Assembly (NCBI GenBank): GCA_930367205.1
Contig: OV884009.1
Coordinates: forward strand, 116,263,454 to 116,327,453
DNA length: 64,000 bases
Source of the DNA: Acanthosoma haemorrhoidale
Taxonomy: Eukaryota > Arthropoda > Insecta > Hemiptera > Acanthosomatidae
Direction: 5' to 3'
Shown here: positions 1 to 12,240 of the stretch, piece after piece
How the letters are laid out: each line of letters begins with the position of its first letter
Numbering within the stretch: the first letter of the stretch is position 1
Translations under genes and position numbers: made by a program
Notes under the pieces: generated by a model
Database searches by the model: none
Seen by the model: the letters and a program-made list of their open reading frames with translations, nothing else
What the model was told of the DNA's origin: nothing

Positions 1-1852
1 ATATTTCTTGGGTATTATCTTTTGACTCTAATACCGGATTTCTACTAAGACGGTCTGCTTCAATATTGAATTTCCCTGGTATATATGTAATTTTGAAGTC
101 AAATTGAGACAAATAATATGTTAAGTCACATAGTTCCTCGTCTGTTCTTGATTTTATATTAAGGTTTTCTAACGGTTCATGGTCTGAATAAACTTCAAAT
201 CTTCTTCCAATTAACCAGTATTCCCAATAATTTATCGCTTCCTTTATTGCTAAGCATTCCAAATATATAGCTTTTTTTCTTTTTTGCGACTCATTTAATT
301 TTTTTGAGAAATAGGCTACTGGCTTTTCTTTTCCATCTTGTTGGGTTTGTTTCAGTATTGCACCTATACCTTCTATTGAAGCATCTGTAAATATCTTAAT
401 AGGTAAATCTTTATCAAATATTTCTAGAACTGGTTGAGAGCACAATAATTTTTTTATCTCTGTGAATGATTTTTCACAATCTTCAGACCAATTATATTTT
501 ACATCTTTTCTTAACAATCTATGTAGTGGATCTAGTATTGTTGAGATTTTTGGTATATATTTGTGATAGAAATTTATCTTACCTAGAAATTGTCTAACGT
601 TCTTCTGCGTTTTTGGAGTCGGAAAATTGAGTATTGATACTAAATTGTCTTTAATTGGTCTTACTGTATTATTTTCTATTATATGTCCGAGATATTTAAT
701 TGATTTTGATGCGAACGTGCATTTTTTTAATTTTAATCTGAATCCTTCTTTTATTATGGCTTCTAAAACTTGTTTGATATGCATGATATGATCTTCAAAA
801 GTTTCTGAAAATATTAATATGTCATCTATATAATTTTCTGTAAAGTTCTTTAGATTATTTTTTCTTAGTATACTTGATAAAATTCTTTGGAAGATTGCTG
901 GTGCTGTTTTTAAACCGAATGGTAGGCAAGTCCATCGATAGTGTCCTTCTTGGGTTATAAAGCCTGTTTTTTTTCTATCTTCTATCCTTAGTGGTATTGA
1001 CCAAAATGCTGAATTGATGTCCAGTGATGTAAAATATTTACAATTTCTAGCTTTAATTATTAAATCAACAATTAGCGGAAAAGGTTGGGCCTGGGTTGTG
1101 ACAATCTTGTTCAGTTCTCTAAAATCGACACATAATCTGGTTTTTCCTTCACCTTTTTTTAATGCTAGGGTCACTGGTGCAGCAAATGGGCTATATGATT
1201 CTTCAATTAAATTTTTTTCTAATAGTTTTGCCACTTGCTGTTCTATTTCTTTTCTGTCTTCGATTGTGCATCTATATGGTCTTTTACTACAAAATTTTTC
1301 CATCAAGAGATCTATTCTTGCTTCATAATCTTTTACAGTTACTATATCATACTTGTCTTTGGCAAATATTGTTTTATATTCTTCTATCAATTGTTCTATT
1401 TTGAATTTTTTTTCATTATCTAAATGATCTAAATTTATTTTAAAATCTTTCTCTTTAATATGTTCATTAAAATTTATTTCTATTATATCTTTTCTTTGCG
1501 ATTGTTTTTGGCTTATATTTCGATTTTCGTCTTGTCTTAATTTAAATTCCTTTATTATGTCTAGGCCTATCAAAAAATCATGAAAAGTCTCATTTTCTAC
1601 AATAAATACATCTACTTCTTTTTCAATATTGATAATTTTTAATTTTATTCTTGCTAATCCCTTTGTGAGTGCCACACCACTAATTGTTTTTAATTGTATT
1701 TTGTTCTTATCTATACTATTATTTTTTATAGTTTTTATTAATCTTTTATTAATTAATGAAACTTGAGATCCTGAGTCATAGATCCCTTCTATTTTTATCT
1801 TATCTTCCAATATAATGTTTAATTTAATTAGTGGTGTGTTTACTCGTTTTTT
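1..1852 (-). CDS. pol: Ty3/Gypsy pol: protease, reverse transcriptase, RNase H (partial, runs off window)
   Basis: Open reading frame on the minus strand from the gag/pol overlap to the window edge, with no stop seen. In order it encodes an aspartic protease (DSG motif at about 1772-1777), a Ty3/Gypsy reverse transcriptase with the catalytic box YIDD at 821-832, and RNase H (FTDAS motif near 380; YSDHEPL and IPGKFN...ADRLSR near 60-200). This order is that of Ty3/Gypsy pol; integrase would lie outside the window. The protein copies element RNA into DNA in a cytoplasmic capsid. It has no ATG of its own: the frame is entered by -1 slippage from gag at 1846-1852. The pol part appears intact although gag is broken, so this copy is young or its gag lesions are recent. 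Confidence 0.9.
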
Positions 1853-2971
1853 GATTCATTATATATTTCTACATCTAGGATAGAATTGTTATTTACTTTT
1901 TTTGGTGTAGTGTTCTTTTCTCTACTTTCTTCATGTTTTTGGAACCAGCATTTATCTTTTGGGTGGTATCTCACACCTTTACCTAAATCTTCACACGTTT
2001 TACAAGGTATCTTTACTTCATATTTCTTTTGAGAATCTAATGTAGGTTTTTTTTGAAAATTTCTTTTATTTACTAAACATTCAAGTTGTCTCAATTCATT
2101 AAATAAGTCTGTAGTTTCATTTAATTTTTCCTTGTTTATTCTATTCAATATAAATTCTGGTAACCCTACTGCTATTAATGCTATAAGTGACTTTATATCC
2201 ATATCATTGTTAAAATCTATCAAAAGTTTCTCTTTCCTCAAAGCATAATCCGTTAACGAACCTTCTCGATATTTAAATGATAGTGCATAGGTTATATTAT
2301 TCCATCCATTATCTGTGAAACATTTTAAGAATCTTGTTTTCCATTCAGACCAACCAGCATTTATTGTTAGTCTTATGAGTGTGGAAGAGTGCCAGTCTAA
2401 ACTTGGTTTATCAGAAAATAGTTTCATTAGTTCAATTTTGTCCTCACTTTTATCTATTTGAAATCTAGAACACTCTTTTTCAAAGCTTTCTATCCACTGT
2501 TTAGCATTAGTATTTTAGCTTGAAAATTTTTCTATGATAAGTTTTTCTGATATTTTTTTTTTAATTTTTCTCGTTATCTTTCTTCTCTGTTGTTTCTATC
2601 AGTTTCTCTAGTATTTCCTTTAAATTATGATCTTGTGTTTTGTTTGTACTTTCTTCATTTATTTCCTCTAAATATTGATCTTTAAATTGCAGATTTCCAT
2701 CTTCATCTATGTATGTGCCCTCTAATTCTTTTGTCATTGTAATCCACACTCTTCTTATCTGATTTCTTCTCTTTAATGAATTAACTAACTTTGTGTACTT
2801 ACTTGTCTTTTTCAACTCCACATGATCTTCCATATATTTGAATTCTTCTGGCAATATATATGTTCTTTCATCTCCTGTACCAATTGAGGTGATGGCAATT
2901 GCATTTGCTTTACTGTCTTTTGGTGAAGTCACTACCGTAAATTCAAACTGCAGTTTTGACATCATAAACAA
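1840..2971 (-). pseudogene. gag: Ty3/Gypsy gag, broken
   Basis: The N-terminal part (2971 to 2561, 136 aa) and the C-terminal part (2514 to 1840) belong to one gag that is interrupted twice: a frameshift at a run of ten T (2553-2562 on the plus strand) and a TAA at 2515-2517. Just after the stop comes an NTNAKQW..FEKEC-like stretch that I associate with arthropod Gypsy gag. Near the C-terminus is a zinc-knuckle variant, C-x2-C-x9-H-x4-C (residues CKTC...H...CW), with a longer loop than the usual C-x2-C-x4-H-x4-C. Gag forms the capsid and binds element RNA. The lesions should stop production of full-length gag, and therefore of gag-pol. Confidence 0.75.
1846..1852 (-). promoter_or_regulatory. 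-1 ribosomal frameshift slippery heptamer A AAA AAC at gag/pol overlap
   Basis: Read on the minus strand, gag ends ...tcA AAA AAC gag taa. The heptamer fits X XXY YYZ exactly in the gag frame, and slipping back one base enters the pol frame with no intervening stop; the first in-frame pol stop lies just upstream (about 1857-1859). The downstream DNA is AT-rich and I see no obvious stem or pseudoknot. Confidence 0.75.
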
Positions 2972-3420
2972 ATTGTTGTTTTATAAGATTGGTTAGGTCT
3001 TCTTCTTATAACAATAAGTAATCTGTTTCTCTGTAAAACAAAAGAAACAACAATTACAGTTTATTGTTATCACTGTTTGCACTTTACTTGTTTCACACTC
3101 AAAAACCTTTTAAAAACCTTCTGGTCATATGTCTCTAGCTCCACCTAGTGGCAGCCAACTGAAGCACGCGCGTGGTAACAAAGCGCTGCTAATTTAATTG
3201 AAGAAAGCTTACTTTCTTTACACGTATATATGAGTTGGAATAATGGTGAACTCATGTAGATTGCACATTGATGGCACTCTGAAATAATAATTACTTTAAT
3301 TAATAAAGTTCCAAAGAAAGTATGCACAGGCAGGATCGGGAATTGAACCCAGATCTCCCAAATGTGCAAGATTTTGGTCAAAAAGGATTCATATTTGGAA
3401 GATTCGCACTCGACTAGTTG
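2972..3420 (-). other. Gypsy leader region; LTR not resolved; pol III B-box-like motif
   Basis: No reading frame of note. This lies upstream of gag and should hold the 5' leader and LTR, but only one LTR copy could be in the window, so I cannot define its ends. On the minus strand near 3333-3350 is GGGTTCAATTCCC, close to a tRNA T-arm/B box, which could be a tRNA-derived SINE scrap. A GTAAGT donor-like site sits on the plus strand near 3456. Confidence 0.3.
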
Positions 3421-4779
3421 GCGCCGAGGAGGTTTCGGCCAGAGTTCCGGATCATGTAAGTATATTATTTTTTTTGGCTAATATTTATTAATATATTTAA
3501 ACAAATTTAATAAAAGAATACAAATTTAATATAATTATCCTGTGATTTTAATTATCCTAACTGAATTTTCTTTTTTTTTTTATTTGAATTGCTAGTCATT
3601 CGTCTTCACAGGGCTGATAAAACATGTAGTTACAATTCATTAGGGTGCACACTGACCAACTGGTCATGAAAGTAATTAAACCGGATACCTTTCAAAACCT
3701 AACACTGTTTAATCGTCAAGCCATCTCAGTCAAATAACTAAACATATCCTTTCAATGAATGGAAACATGGGAATCTAACGTGCTACAGAGTATATGTTTG
3801 AATAATACTAGTTACCTTATTAAGTTAATAAATAGCGTTGACGATTTTTTTAAATACGAAATCGTTAGCTAACTCCCATTGAGTATTTTGTTGAATTGAA
3901 TAAGCTGTGAGAATTTTGGACTATGGATGAGAAATCGTCCCAAAAACGCCTTTTCAAAGCCGTAATGTTCATCGTGGCTGTTTTATGTTTTGAATCCTCG
4001 TAACTGTGCCATCAAACAATGGCTACTTCAATGAGCTAAATGTGCACTAAAGTGTCAAGTACCACGAGAATAGTTGTTTAGCTAAATGATCACTTGTCTA
4101 TGATGAATACTGATTGAGTTAAACCTAAATACATCCCTTTAATGAGAACGCTTCCAGCTCACGGACTGAGTGAGTTTGTTCCCTAAGCTAATACCGAACA
4201 CGATGTAAAGTACCGTTAAAGTTTCAGTTGTTCCGAATAAATTTAACTTGTAAGTTTTTACTAAGTTCCTGGCTTATATTGACATTTCACATCGAATCTC
4301 TACTTTAATTATGCCTTATGCATGAGTATTCACATTAGCAATAAAATAAATTATCATATTGAGTTGAATAGCAATCACTAACTTCACTCGATCTGAAATC
4401 GGAGAGATATATTCCACAACACTTCGAAATGTGCTCGTGAGGTTTTAGTTAGAACTCAAATTGTGGGTATCAAATAATAATCGCGTTAAACAGGGCTTCT
4501 TTTGCAAGGTTTTATCATTTCTTAAGTCACAGCTGAGAAGCTTCTTGCAATTCTTGAGAAAACTTAGAGAGAAGATGAGATTTTTTTTCTAATTATTAAT
4601 TGCATATAAAAGATAAGAACACAAACCTGTTTTGTTATTTGTGGAAAAGGTGTTGTGGTTTGACTAATAAAGCAAAGCTCGATGAAAAATAGTGGTTATC
4701 CTTTACAAGCATTTAATAGGGAATTAAGAAATTGACGCTTAGACATATAACTGTAGATATGACTCCTTTAAACACTACC
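3421..4779. other. AT-rich DNA, nothing recognised
   Basis: No coding frame, repeat or terminal inverted repeat recognised. Confidence 0.5.
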
Positions 4780-6540
4780 TCATTAAATCTTGAAGCGCCC
4801 CCAGCGTCCTTCATCTGTTTTCTGCACGCTAACACCATTTACTATCTCTTCAGATCCAACCGATGAAAGTCACTCTCAACACTTTTTGTCCAATGGGTCC
4901 TAGATCTTCCTGTATTGCTACAGCAGGGTGATGATTGAATAGGTATTCTTTCTAGAATCCTCTTTCTCATGTGCCCCAACCATCTCATCCTATACCTTTT
5001 TTTCAACATTGGCGATATCTGGATCATTATACATTAGCCCTAGCTCAACTTTAGTCCTTATCTGTCACTGATTCCTCTCCTTTTCACTGGGGTATCGTAC
5101 TTTCCCACGAGCGTGAAACCACCCAGTCCGGGGCTTGGTCACTACTGGCCATAGTCTCATGACGACTTTGTATCTTATTGTCTTTGGGCTCCCAATCATT
5201 GACATCAGACGTACTGTTATAGTAAGCCACTAAACATCTGTTAGCCACCGTTATCCTTCCTTTGCGATGGTGCTCCTTTGTTTGTTCGTCATAATATCAA
5301 GAATGTACTGCAACTGGGGAAATCGTGTATTCCAATCTTTTGATGACCTTCCTTTCTCCATGGGTTCACCTTCAAGTATTTGGTCTGATTATCGTTCACA
5401 CTTGTCGGCCCAGCACTCTTACTGCATTTAGAATTATTGTATCGCTCCATTTAGTGCTGTATTGTTCTGCGAGAGATAGAACTAAAAACAATTGATATGT
5501 TTGAGCGCATGTGTTTTGAAAACGCACATGAATCGCAAGTCAGGTTTTTACGGTAATTTAACCAATTATTAAAAGATTTCATATGATTGTATTTTCTAGT
5601 GTTTCCACTATACGGTTCAATCGATTCAAGCAAAATTTGTTTTTTGCGTCAGTTTTGGAAACTCACTTGCCAGGATTGTCTTAGCTATTGATTTTCACCT
5701 TTGCCGTGCTGAATATTTTAGAAGAAATTGCAGCCGTTTACTGTTTGGTTCAATGGAACCTTAATATTTGACCACTTTCACGAGCGATTCATCCCAATTT
5801 AGACAGTAGGTTACTTGACGATCCTAATTGTGGCCAATAAGGACAATACTTGTATATTAAGGTTTTCAGTAGCTTTACGTTCGTTAGATGAATAAATGTG
5901 TCATTGGCTCCTGTGTAGTCTATAATGTTTACTTGCGTCACTTTTTGGATTAGGTCCGATTGGTCCATTATAATGTTTGACTGGAGAATGAATGATAAAC
6001 TTTGCCTCGAAGATGGATGAATTCATTAAACTGGAAGATCGCAGCCTTGTGTTTATTTATTTCTAGTAGCATATCCTCCACCTAGGCAATGCCCGGATAA
6101 ACCGCCTTGTTAAAGATGCCCCCCCCTGGATTATTCTTTGTTGTTTTAGCAGCTTTCTCTTTCATAACTTTGAACATGACTGGGTACAGTGCGTCTCCCA
6201 TCCTAACACCACTATCTATCTCAATCGACCTTGACAAATTACTTTGTATCTTGACTTAGGGTATACACTGCATACGGTGATCTTTCTTTCCATGGCTGCT
6301 AATCTGACAAACTTCCGAGATGTTCAAGGCTTCCGGGGTATGCTCTCAGACAAGGTTGTCATTTACCTGTTTGAAGTAAATATATGTGAAATTGTGGAGG
6401 TCAACATCATGGTCAAAGGCTTGCTTCAGTATCTGTCGCATCATGAATATTTGGTCAATGGTTGGGGTTCTACCTGTATCCAGCTTAAAATGTCTTCATC
6501 CTATTCTCTGCATATGGTGCCAGCTTTCTGTTAATGCACC
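4780..6540 (-). pseudogene. Decayed endonuclease/reverse-transcriptase LINE (RTE-like)
   Basis: Minus-strand fragments in several frames keep the order of a non-LTR reverse transcriptase. Near 6400-6500 is a T-x-DQIF-x-MRQIL stretch, near 6190-6240 an SGVRMGD-like box (usually SGVRQGD), near 5170 a YK..M.R.VVT stretch, and at 4842-5040 the thumb/tail motif NDPDIA...YRMRWLGHMRK...GR.RT.W...V.SDF. That tail is typical of the endonuclease-RT LINEs often called RTE-like; the clade is my estimate. Stops and frameshifts are everywhere and the YADD box is not readable. The middle (5200-6150) is too diverged to read. The copy is dead and much older than the other LINEs here. Confidence 0.65.
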
Positions 6541-8606
6541 AGAGAACACGTTATAGCAATATGATCCCAAAATATGATAATTGTAAGTTATTCTGCCTCC
6601 TTACTTGCGTATTAGCTATATCATAGCTGCGCTTTACTCCCGAGGTATAATTTCAAACATCTGGATTGAGATAGGTTCTCCTCCGTACTGTAGTATTTCT
6701 TCTTTCTCCTTGATTCCCCAAGGTTTCTAACGGAAAGCTTTTTTAATAATTGTTAACCGAATGTTTATAAACATAAGGAAAACCGGCTAGCTCACTGGTT
6801 TTCGAAACAATTGAAAAGAACTGTACTTACCTCTGTTCATTACTTTGTATAAAACATAATTAGTATAATAAAAATAATGTGTTGAAGTAATTGATTAAAT
6901 TTACATAAAACAACAAAAATAGCAAATCTTTCACTAAAGCAATTGAAAGAAACGTTAAAAGATACTGCCCCCTAAACGACAAAGTACCGCAATAAAAGGG
7001 ATACGGCCGGTTTTATTTGACGAGTGGGGCAGGGCTCCATGTCCTTTTCCTGCAAGGCTTAACTGCTCAAACTGTTCCCAGGGGATTTGGTAGCGATCTC
7101 GATTGGCGATGGACTATCACCAACCGACGAATCTCCGAGCAAGATGGGATATTCCGTCAGCCTGTCACTTCCCGTTTGTTCCGTGAGCCGTGGTCGGGCC
7201 TGACCTCAGGTTCTTCATCTCAACTTTCTAAATTAAACTTTATACACAATTAAATACTAGTTAATCCAATGACCAGTATATCAGTTCTGCAAAATATTTT
7301 TCAGACTTACCGACTTGAAACTGTTGAAGCTAAAGTATAAGAAATTGTGAAAAGAGTGATTTACTCCCTCCGTAAACGACCAATAGTTGCTTTGTTGACG
7401 CCTCTCTTTTAACCATTTCATTTATTTTCTGCATGAAGATGACAGTGCAGCACAGTCGAAACGTTAGGTTATTTGATAATAAGGACAATTTGGAGTCGCA
7501 ATGCTATCGTTTACTATATAATCTATGACCCACAATTAGCTTTAACCCGCTATAAGAAAAATTATTGAAAATCAATCTACAATCATTTAATTTCATGTTC
7601 TAGTCCATTCCCTGGGTACCATTTTCAAATACTTTGACAAAGTCAGTCAATGACTGGAATATTTCTCCTAGCCTTGACGAGATGTATTCAACGTTTTGTT
7701 TCAGTTAATAGCGAAAGATTCTGTAAATATCGGTAGACATGAGGTAAAAAATTATCCTTTAAAAGTACATTGCTTGTGAAAGAAAATTAATCTCTATGCC
7801 AGTTTTTTCATCTTGTCACGTTTTTTATTTAATTTTTTTTTCTATTTTATCTTTATTTTCTGGGAATCAGGAAACTAATCCAGCCATTTATTCTATAGTG
7901 AGAATTTTATTAGGAAGCATATTAATTAATTTAGTTTAACTATTTAACTACATAACTATTTAACTATTTAACTACTATATTTAACTACAGAACAACTACT
8001 GTAAGAACAATAAGAGAGAATTTTCCCATTAAAGATAATACAGTTAGTCGCACAATGCTGCACGGGCTAAACACCAAGGCAACGAAGGGGACCATGGTTA
8101 ATTGTAAACCATTTTCGTTTTTATCTTGTAGCAAGAATGGTAAAAACGATAATAAATTTTAATATTATCAATTTGGAAAAGTGAGTGAACTAAATAAGTA
8201 GACAAGAAGAAATGTTACTATGTGGAATGTAAAATACGACTGACGAAGACACATCACTTAAGAAAAACTTATATAAAACAAATACTATAACGCTCCAATA
8301 AATGTTAAGAATGTACATTACTAATAATTAGCTGTGTTACACTAATAATTTTTGCCACCACTATTCTTAATAATTATAAGCCAATGAAAAAAATATTATG
8401 TCAGGGTAAGTTATGAAGATTAAGATTTTCCAGTACATACATCAGTAAGTGAGTATACATCAGTTCATTCTATATAAGTAAAATACTAAAAAAATATCAT
8501 TTACAATTTTTTTTTTAAAGCAAATCCCAGTTGCCTTAGAGGCATAAAGGATTAAATGAAAGGTTTTTAATAAAAACACAGAATCATTTTTTTTTTTTTC
8601 TTTCAG
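6541..8606. other. No gene recognised
   Basis: AT-rich DNA with one GC-richer patch (about 7000-7220) whose open frame looks incidental. Around 7433-7470 is a GAAGATGAC...GTCGAAACGTTAG string that resembles a motif found near the ends of Penelope-like elements, but nothing else supports that. Confidence 0.4.
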
Positions 8607-8647
8607 AGCCTAGAGCTGGAGATGATTTAAAACATAAACCGAGCCCA
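8607..8647 (+). CDS. Candidate 41-nt internal exon of an unknown host gene
   Basis: A long pyrimidine tract ending in CAG (8588-8606) is followed by 41 nt and then a consensus donor GTAAGT (8648-8653). Of the three frames only one is open, reading 13 codons (PRAGDDLKHKPSP) after two leading bases. It sits in the longest stretch of the window with no recognised transposon. The product is unknown and no partner exon was identified; the same pattern can arise by chance in 64 kb. Confidence 0.3.
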
Positions 8648-10649
8648 GTAAGTAGATCTTTGCTATAATACTGGCAAATTCAAGAGTTAGTCTTCACACA
8701 TAATTTTTTCTATGAGCTATAATTTTCCAGTTTGCATGAGGGAATCAATTTTTCTATTTGTTTGATAGAAGTACAACTGAACAGTGGAACAGGCTTCTGT
8801 GATTTTTTTTGTTTGTAACATTATCGAAGGTCAATCAGGCGTACCAAAGTACAAGCCTGGCCGGGAACTGATCGGACATTTAAAAGATTTATTCGGCTGG
8901 ATCCCTGGTGTCCTGGTTGCAGTAGTTCTTTCAGTTTGTATGTTCTATGATGGAGGCCTTAAAAGTGATTTAGTATAAATAAAATTTCTAAATCTGCATT
9001 TAAAAAGGACTCGAATTATACTGATACGGTTTCGGTTGGAATATAGCAATAGCTTTTCACCAACTTTTGACATTTGTCAAATTTTAACATTCTCATTTTT
9101 TCCTATGGTCAAAGAAGCACCAAAACGCTAATTAAAATAAATTTATATTATTTGATGGCCAAAAAGATAAATAAAGTATTTAATGTGGTCCCAGTTAATT
9201 TAGGGAAGTTATTTTGTACATATTTTAGCCGTTTTTAGTAGTTACCAAGTTGGTTTGTTAAGTAAAATGAAGTTATAAATACCAATTATTTCTGAATATT
9301 TTAAGAAACTACCGTACAACTTCCAACTCCTACTCGAACACAACATGATATGGTTCTTTGTTCAATCTATTCACCTTCATTTCGTTTATAATATTTAAAT
9401 ATTTTATTCGAAAATTGAAAATCACTCATATAATTGGAATAATGCGGTGAGCTACTGGCAGCTGGTGTAATTTACGTGGCATGAGATAACTGTTAGGGAA
9501 ATGGAATAATTGTGACTAGCTAAAATACGGCTGGCTAAATGGAATATGCGTGTTGTGAGCAGGAACAAATAGCATTGATTGGCCCGTTTACAGGTGGCCA
9601 TTATGGAACAAGTAGGGCACATGTAAAGCCTTTACATTAATGCAAATATTCCCAACATTAGCTGCCCACTGTCCAAATCCCGCATTTCAAACTACTCTAC
9701 ATAGCATGATTAATCAGTTCTCATTAACCTGCTCCTATTAGCATTCTGCTGAATCTTCGTCTGTTATGTTAACGAATGACTTAATCACCCTTGTCCCTAG
9801 GTATCACTGAACTCTATTTCCTGTATTTGTGTCTGTGTTTCCATATTTACTCAGCTTTGCTTTCAAAAAGCTACGGGGCCATTGCATTTCGTATCTATGT
9901 TGTTGTTTTTTGCTTGCTTGACCGTGGCCTCAAAAATGATATAAGAGATCCAAAATTTGAAAGGTACAACGGTTTGAAAACATATTAGGATTTGCGTTAT
10001 AAATAGTGAGGATAAGATGTAAATACAAATACATGTGGTGTTTAAGAACTCTTCCGAAGATGGTTTGAATAATGAATCAAAAAGGCCTTCACTAAGCTAG
10101 AACATTTTACACACTCCCGTTAATTGCTTCATTTTAATATAACAATATTATATCCACGCCAACGGGGATTAATTTCATGATCTGATCCAGGTGCGTCAGG
10201 CCACTTTTTTTTATCGATATGGAGCTTTTAATATTTCAGAAATATTTCCGAACGGAGGGGTCCGGACAGGAATGCTGGGAGAAATTAATTCCGTGTTAAT
10301 AATGAACCAGCCGGTTAGGGCCCCACGTGGCTCAGTAATCGAGAGCTGAGAAGCACAGCGTCACAAACCTACTCAGCACTGTATATTAAAACCTCTTAGC
10401 AATGCTTATTACATAATTATACACCCTCCAACATTGATCTCCATCTAAAAATTCTCAACACACTTTCATTTTAATTCTGTGTGTTCTACGATAGTTGCTG
10501 CAAATAAATTACAATAGGCCTTATATTTACAGAGGTATTTTCAAAATACACTAATGTACGGTTAGGTCATCATATAACGGAAAGTGTACTAAAAAAAAAA
10601 AAAAAAATGTCTGTATCCATCAACTAATCTACTAGTTATTACATTTGCA
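8648..10649. other. No gene recognised
   Basis: AT-rich; open frames at 8784-8978 and 9791-9988 are short, hydrophobic and unsupported. A poly(A) run lies near 10590-10606, just before the Jockey fragment. Confidence 0.4.
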
Positions 10650-11154
10650 ATCCTCAAGTCCAGGAGCGGACAACGTCATAGGCCAGAACAAGAGAAGCCA
10701 GCCGCTGGTAGCTCAAGAAGCCCAGCCAGAAATTTGAGGCCTTCAGTATCTTTTGCTGATGCCGTTCGGAACAGAGAGCAGTCACAGGCACTGCCCACTC
10801 CTCGTCTGCAAGTTCCCTAGCATTCCGTTCATCCCGGCAACCAGCAAACCCAATCCCATGCTCTACCACACATCTCGCATATTCCTCCACCTTCAAGCTC
10901 TTCAGATCTCACTAGCCTAATAACATCATTCCTTACAGAGTTCAGAACCCTAATTACCCCTTGTACCCTAACTTGTCACCTACCTCATCTCCATTAAACA
11001 AAACCCATAAGTGGATCATTCCGACTCCTTATCCATTCTTCTTTGGAATGCGAATGGTGTTCGCACCCACACTAACGAACTGACAGCACTACTCCACCAC
11101 AAGAACATCAACGTAGCTCTCATTACTGAAACGAAACATACCGATAAACGACCA
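10650..11154 (+). pseudogene. Jockey LINE copy A, part 1: end of ORF1 and start of ORF2 endonuclease
   Basis: Closely matches 26550-27075 of copy B. It covers the proline/serine-rich tail of the gag-like ORF1 and the first residues of the APE-type endonuclease (LLWNANGVRTHTNEL...ITETK). The 5' side is truncated, and ORF1 carries stops and frameshifts relative to copy B. It breaks off at 11154, where an LTR remnant begins. No functional protein is expected. Confidence 0.75.
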
Positions 11155-11662
11155 TGTTGTGGCCACCTCTTAATTACGAATAATTACAAGTTCCCCTCTC
11201 CTCGATCAGTAAATATCTATCATTGTTTCCATATGTTTAATAAAGCTTATGACGTCAGGCGGTGAGGGGAGAGAAGCTAGTGGGGGAAACAGCCGAAGGT
11301 AGGGAGGCATCCCCACCACGGCTAGCCTGCCTATATAAGTAGAGCCCCATAGAGCGAAAATCAAAAAAGAAACAAACCGGCACCTTGGACACTTCTCTCT
11401 CTCTCTGCACTGACGCTTGCTGCTCTACTGAAACCATGGTCTTCTTATTCAACTCTCTCTCCTAACCTCGCTATGTTTTAGTCCGGCGTTGTCAGACCCC
11501 ACACACTTCTTAGTGAGAATCTCGGCCTTCGTCTCGCTAAAACTAACACCTCCTTGGGAGAGACCTCTCGTGGCCCTACAAACTTACCAGTAGCGTCTCC
11601 CACGGCAATCTAGTCTGATTCTCTCTAGTTCACACTCGCCTTTGGGATCCAGACCGTTTTCA
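11155..11662 (-). mobile_element. LTR remnant, subfamily L2, inside Jockey copy A
   Basis: Reads as the reverse complement of the LTR at 12241-12594 (shared CTAAAACATAGCGAGG, TATATAGGCAGGC, and the 3' end ...CCACAACA) and shares GATCCCAAAGGC, GTTAGTTTTAGCGAGACGAAGG and GGGGTCTGACAA with the LTR at 16447-17293. In its own orientation it lacks roughly the first 200-300 bp found in complete family members. A TATATAAG-like box is at about 11332. No target duplication is evident. Confidence 0.7.
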
Positions 11663-12240
11663 CCTACCTCTCTGTGGAACTTAACTAAATGGAACCTTCG
11701 GATGTCGAGAGGTCGTAAGAATTCGCACTCCATTTTTGCCGTACTTTCACTCCTCACATTACTCCTCAAATTAATAGTGATCGCATAACTGTTGAAGATT
11801 TCCTGACTTCACCCATCCCTCTCTCACTTCCACCAAAAGCAGTTAACCCCTCCGAGGTCAAATATCTGAAAAAAATACCTTACCGGATATGATCTCCTTA
11901 CTCCTCAAATTCTCCAACAACTTCCTCCTAAAGCCATAATCTTCCTAACCTACATCTATAATTGCATTATCCGAACAAAGCACTTTCCTCTCCTTTGGAA
12001 ACATTTCATTATAGTCCTATTCGCCAAACCCAGTAAACCATCCAATGACGCCTCTTACCGGCCAATTAGCGTACTCCCTATCCTCTCACAAATATTTGAA
12101 AAACTCTTATTAAAACGTCTACTTCCAATTGTTGAATCCTCCTTACCAGTGCGGTTTCGGTCAACGACATTCCACTGCTCAACAAGGCCTTCGCGTCCTT
12201 GATCACATATCCTCAGCTCTTGAAACCAAACAGTACTGAT
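11663..12240 (+). pseudogene. Jockey LINE copy A, part 2: N-terminal reverse transcriptase
   Basis: Matches copy B from about 28010 to 28670 with small deletions: the linker before RT, then the LLTPQIL, FPLLWK, VLFAKP and YRPISVLPILSQI fingers, and the start of FRQRHSTAQQGLR. It lacks the active-site FADD region. About 0.9 kb of LINE is missing between parts 1 and 2 and about 1 kb between part 2 and the 3' UTR, with an LTR remnant at each gap. It shares small variants with copy D (38621-39312), so those two belong to one subfamily. Confidence 0.75.

Noticed and set aside
7017..7253. 78-aa frame in a GC-richer patch
   Set aside because: No recognisable motif, splice signal or repeat; it looks incidental.
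8784..8978. 64-aa frame with a hydrophobic segment next to the exon candidate
   Set aside because: It resembles the frame at 9791-9988 only in a few residues (GLK.D), with no splice or codon support.
11011..11265. 84-aa frame starting in the Jockey endonuclease
   Set aside because: Its first half is real LINE coding but the second half is LTR sequence; it is listed as a broken fragment instead of a gene.
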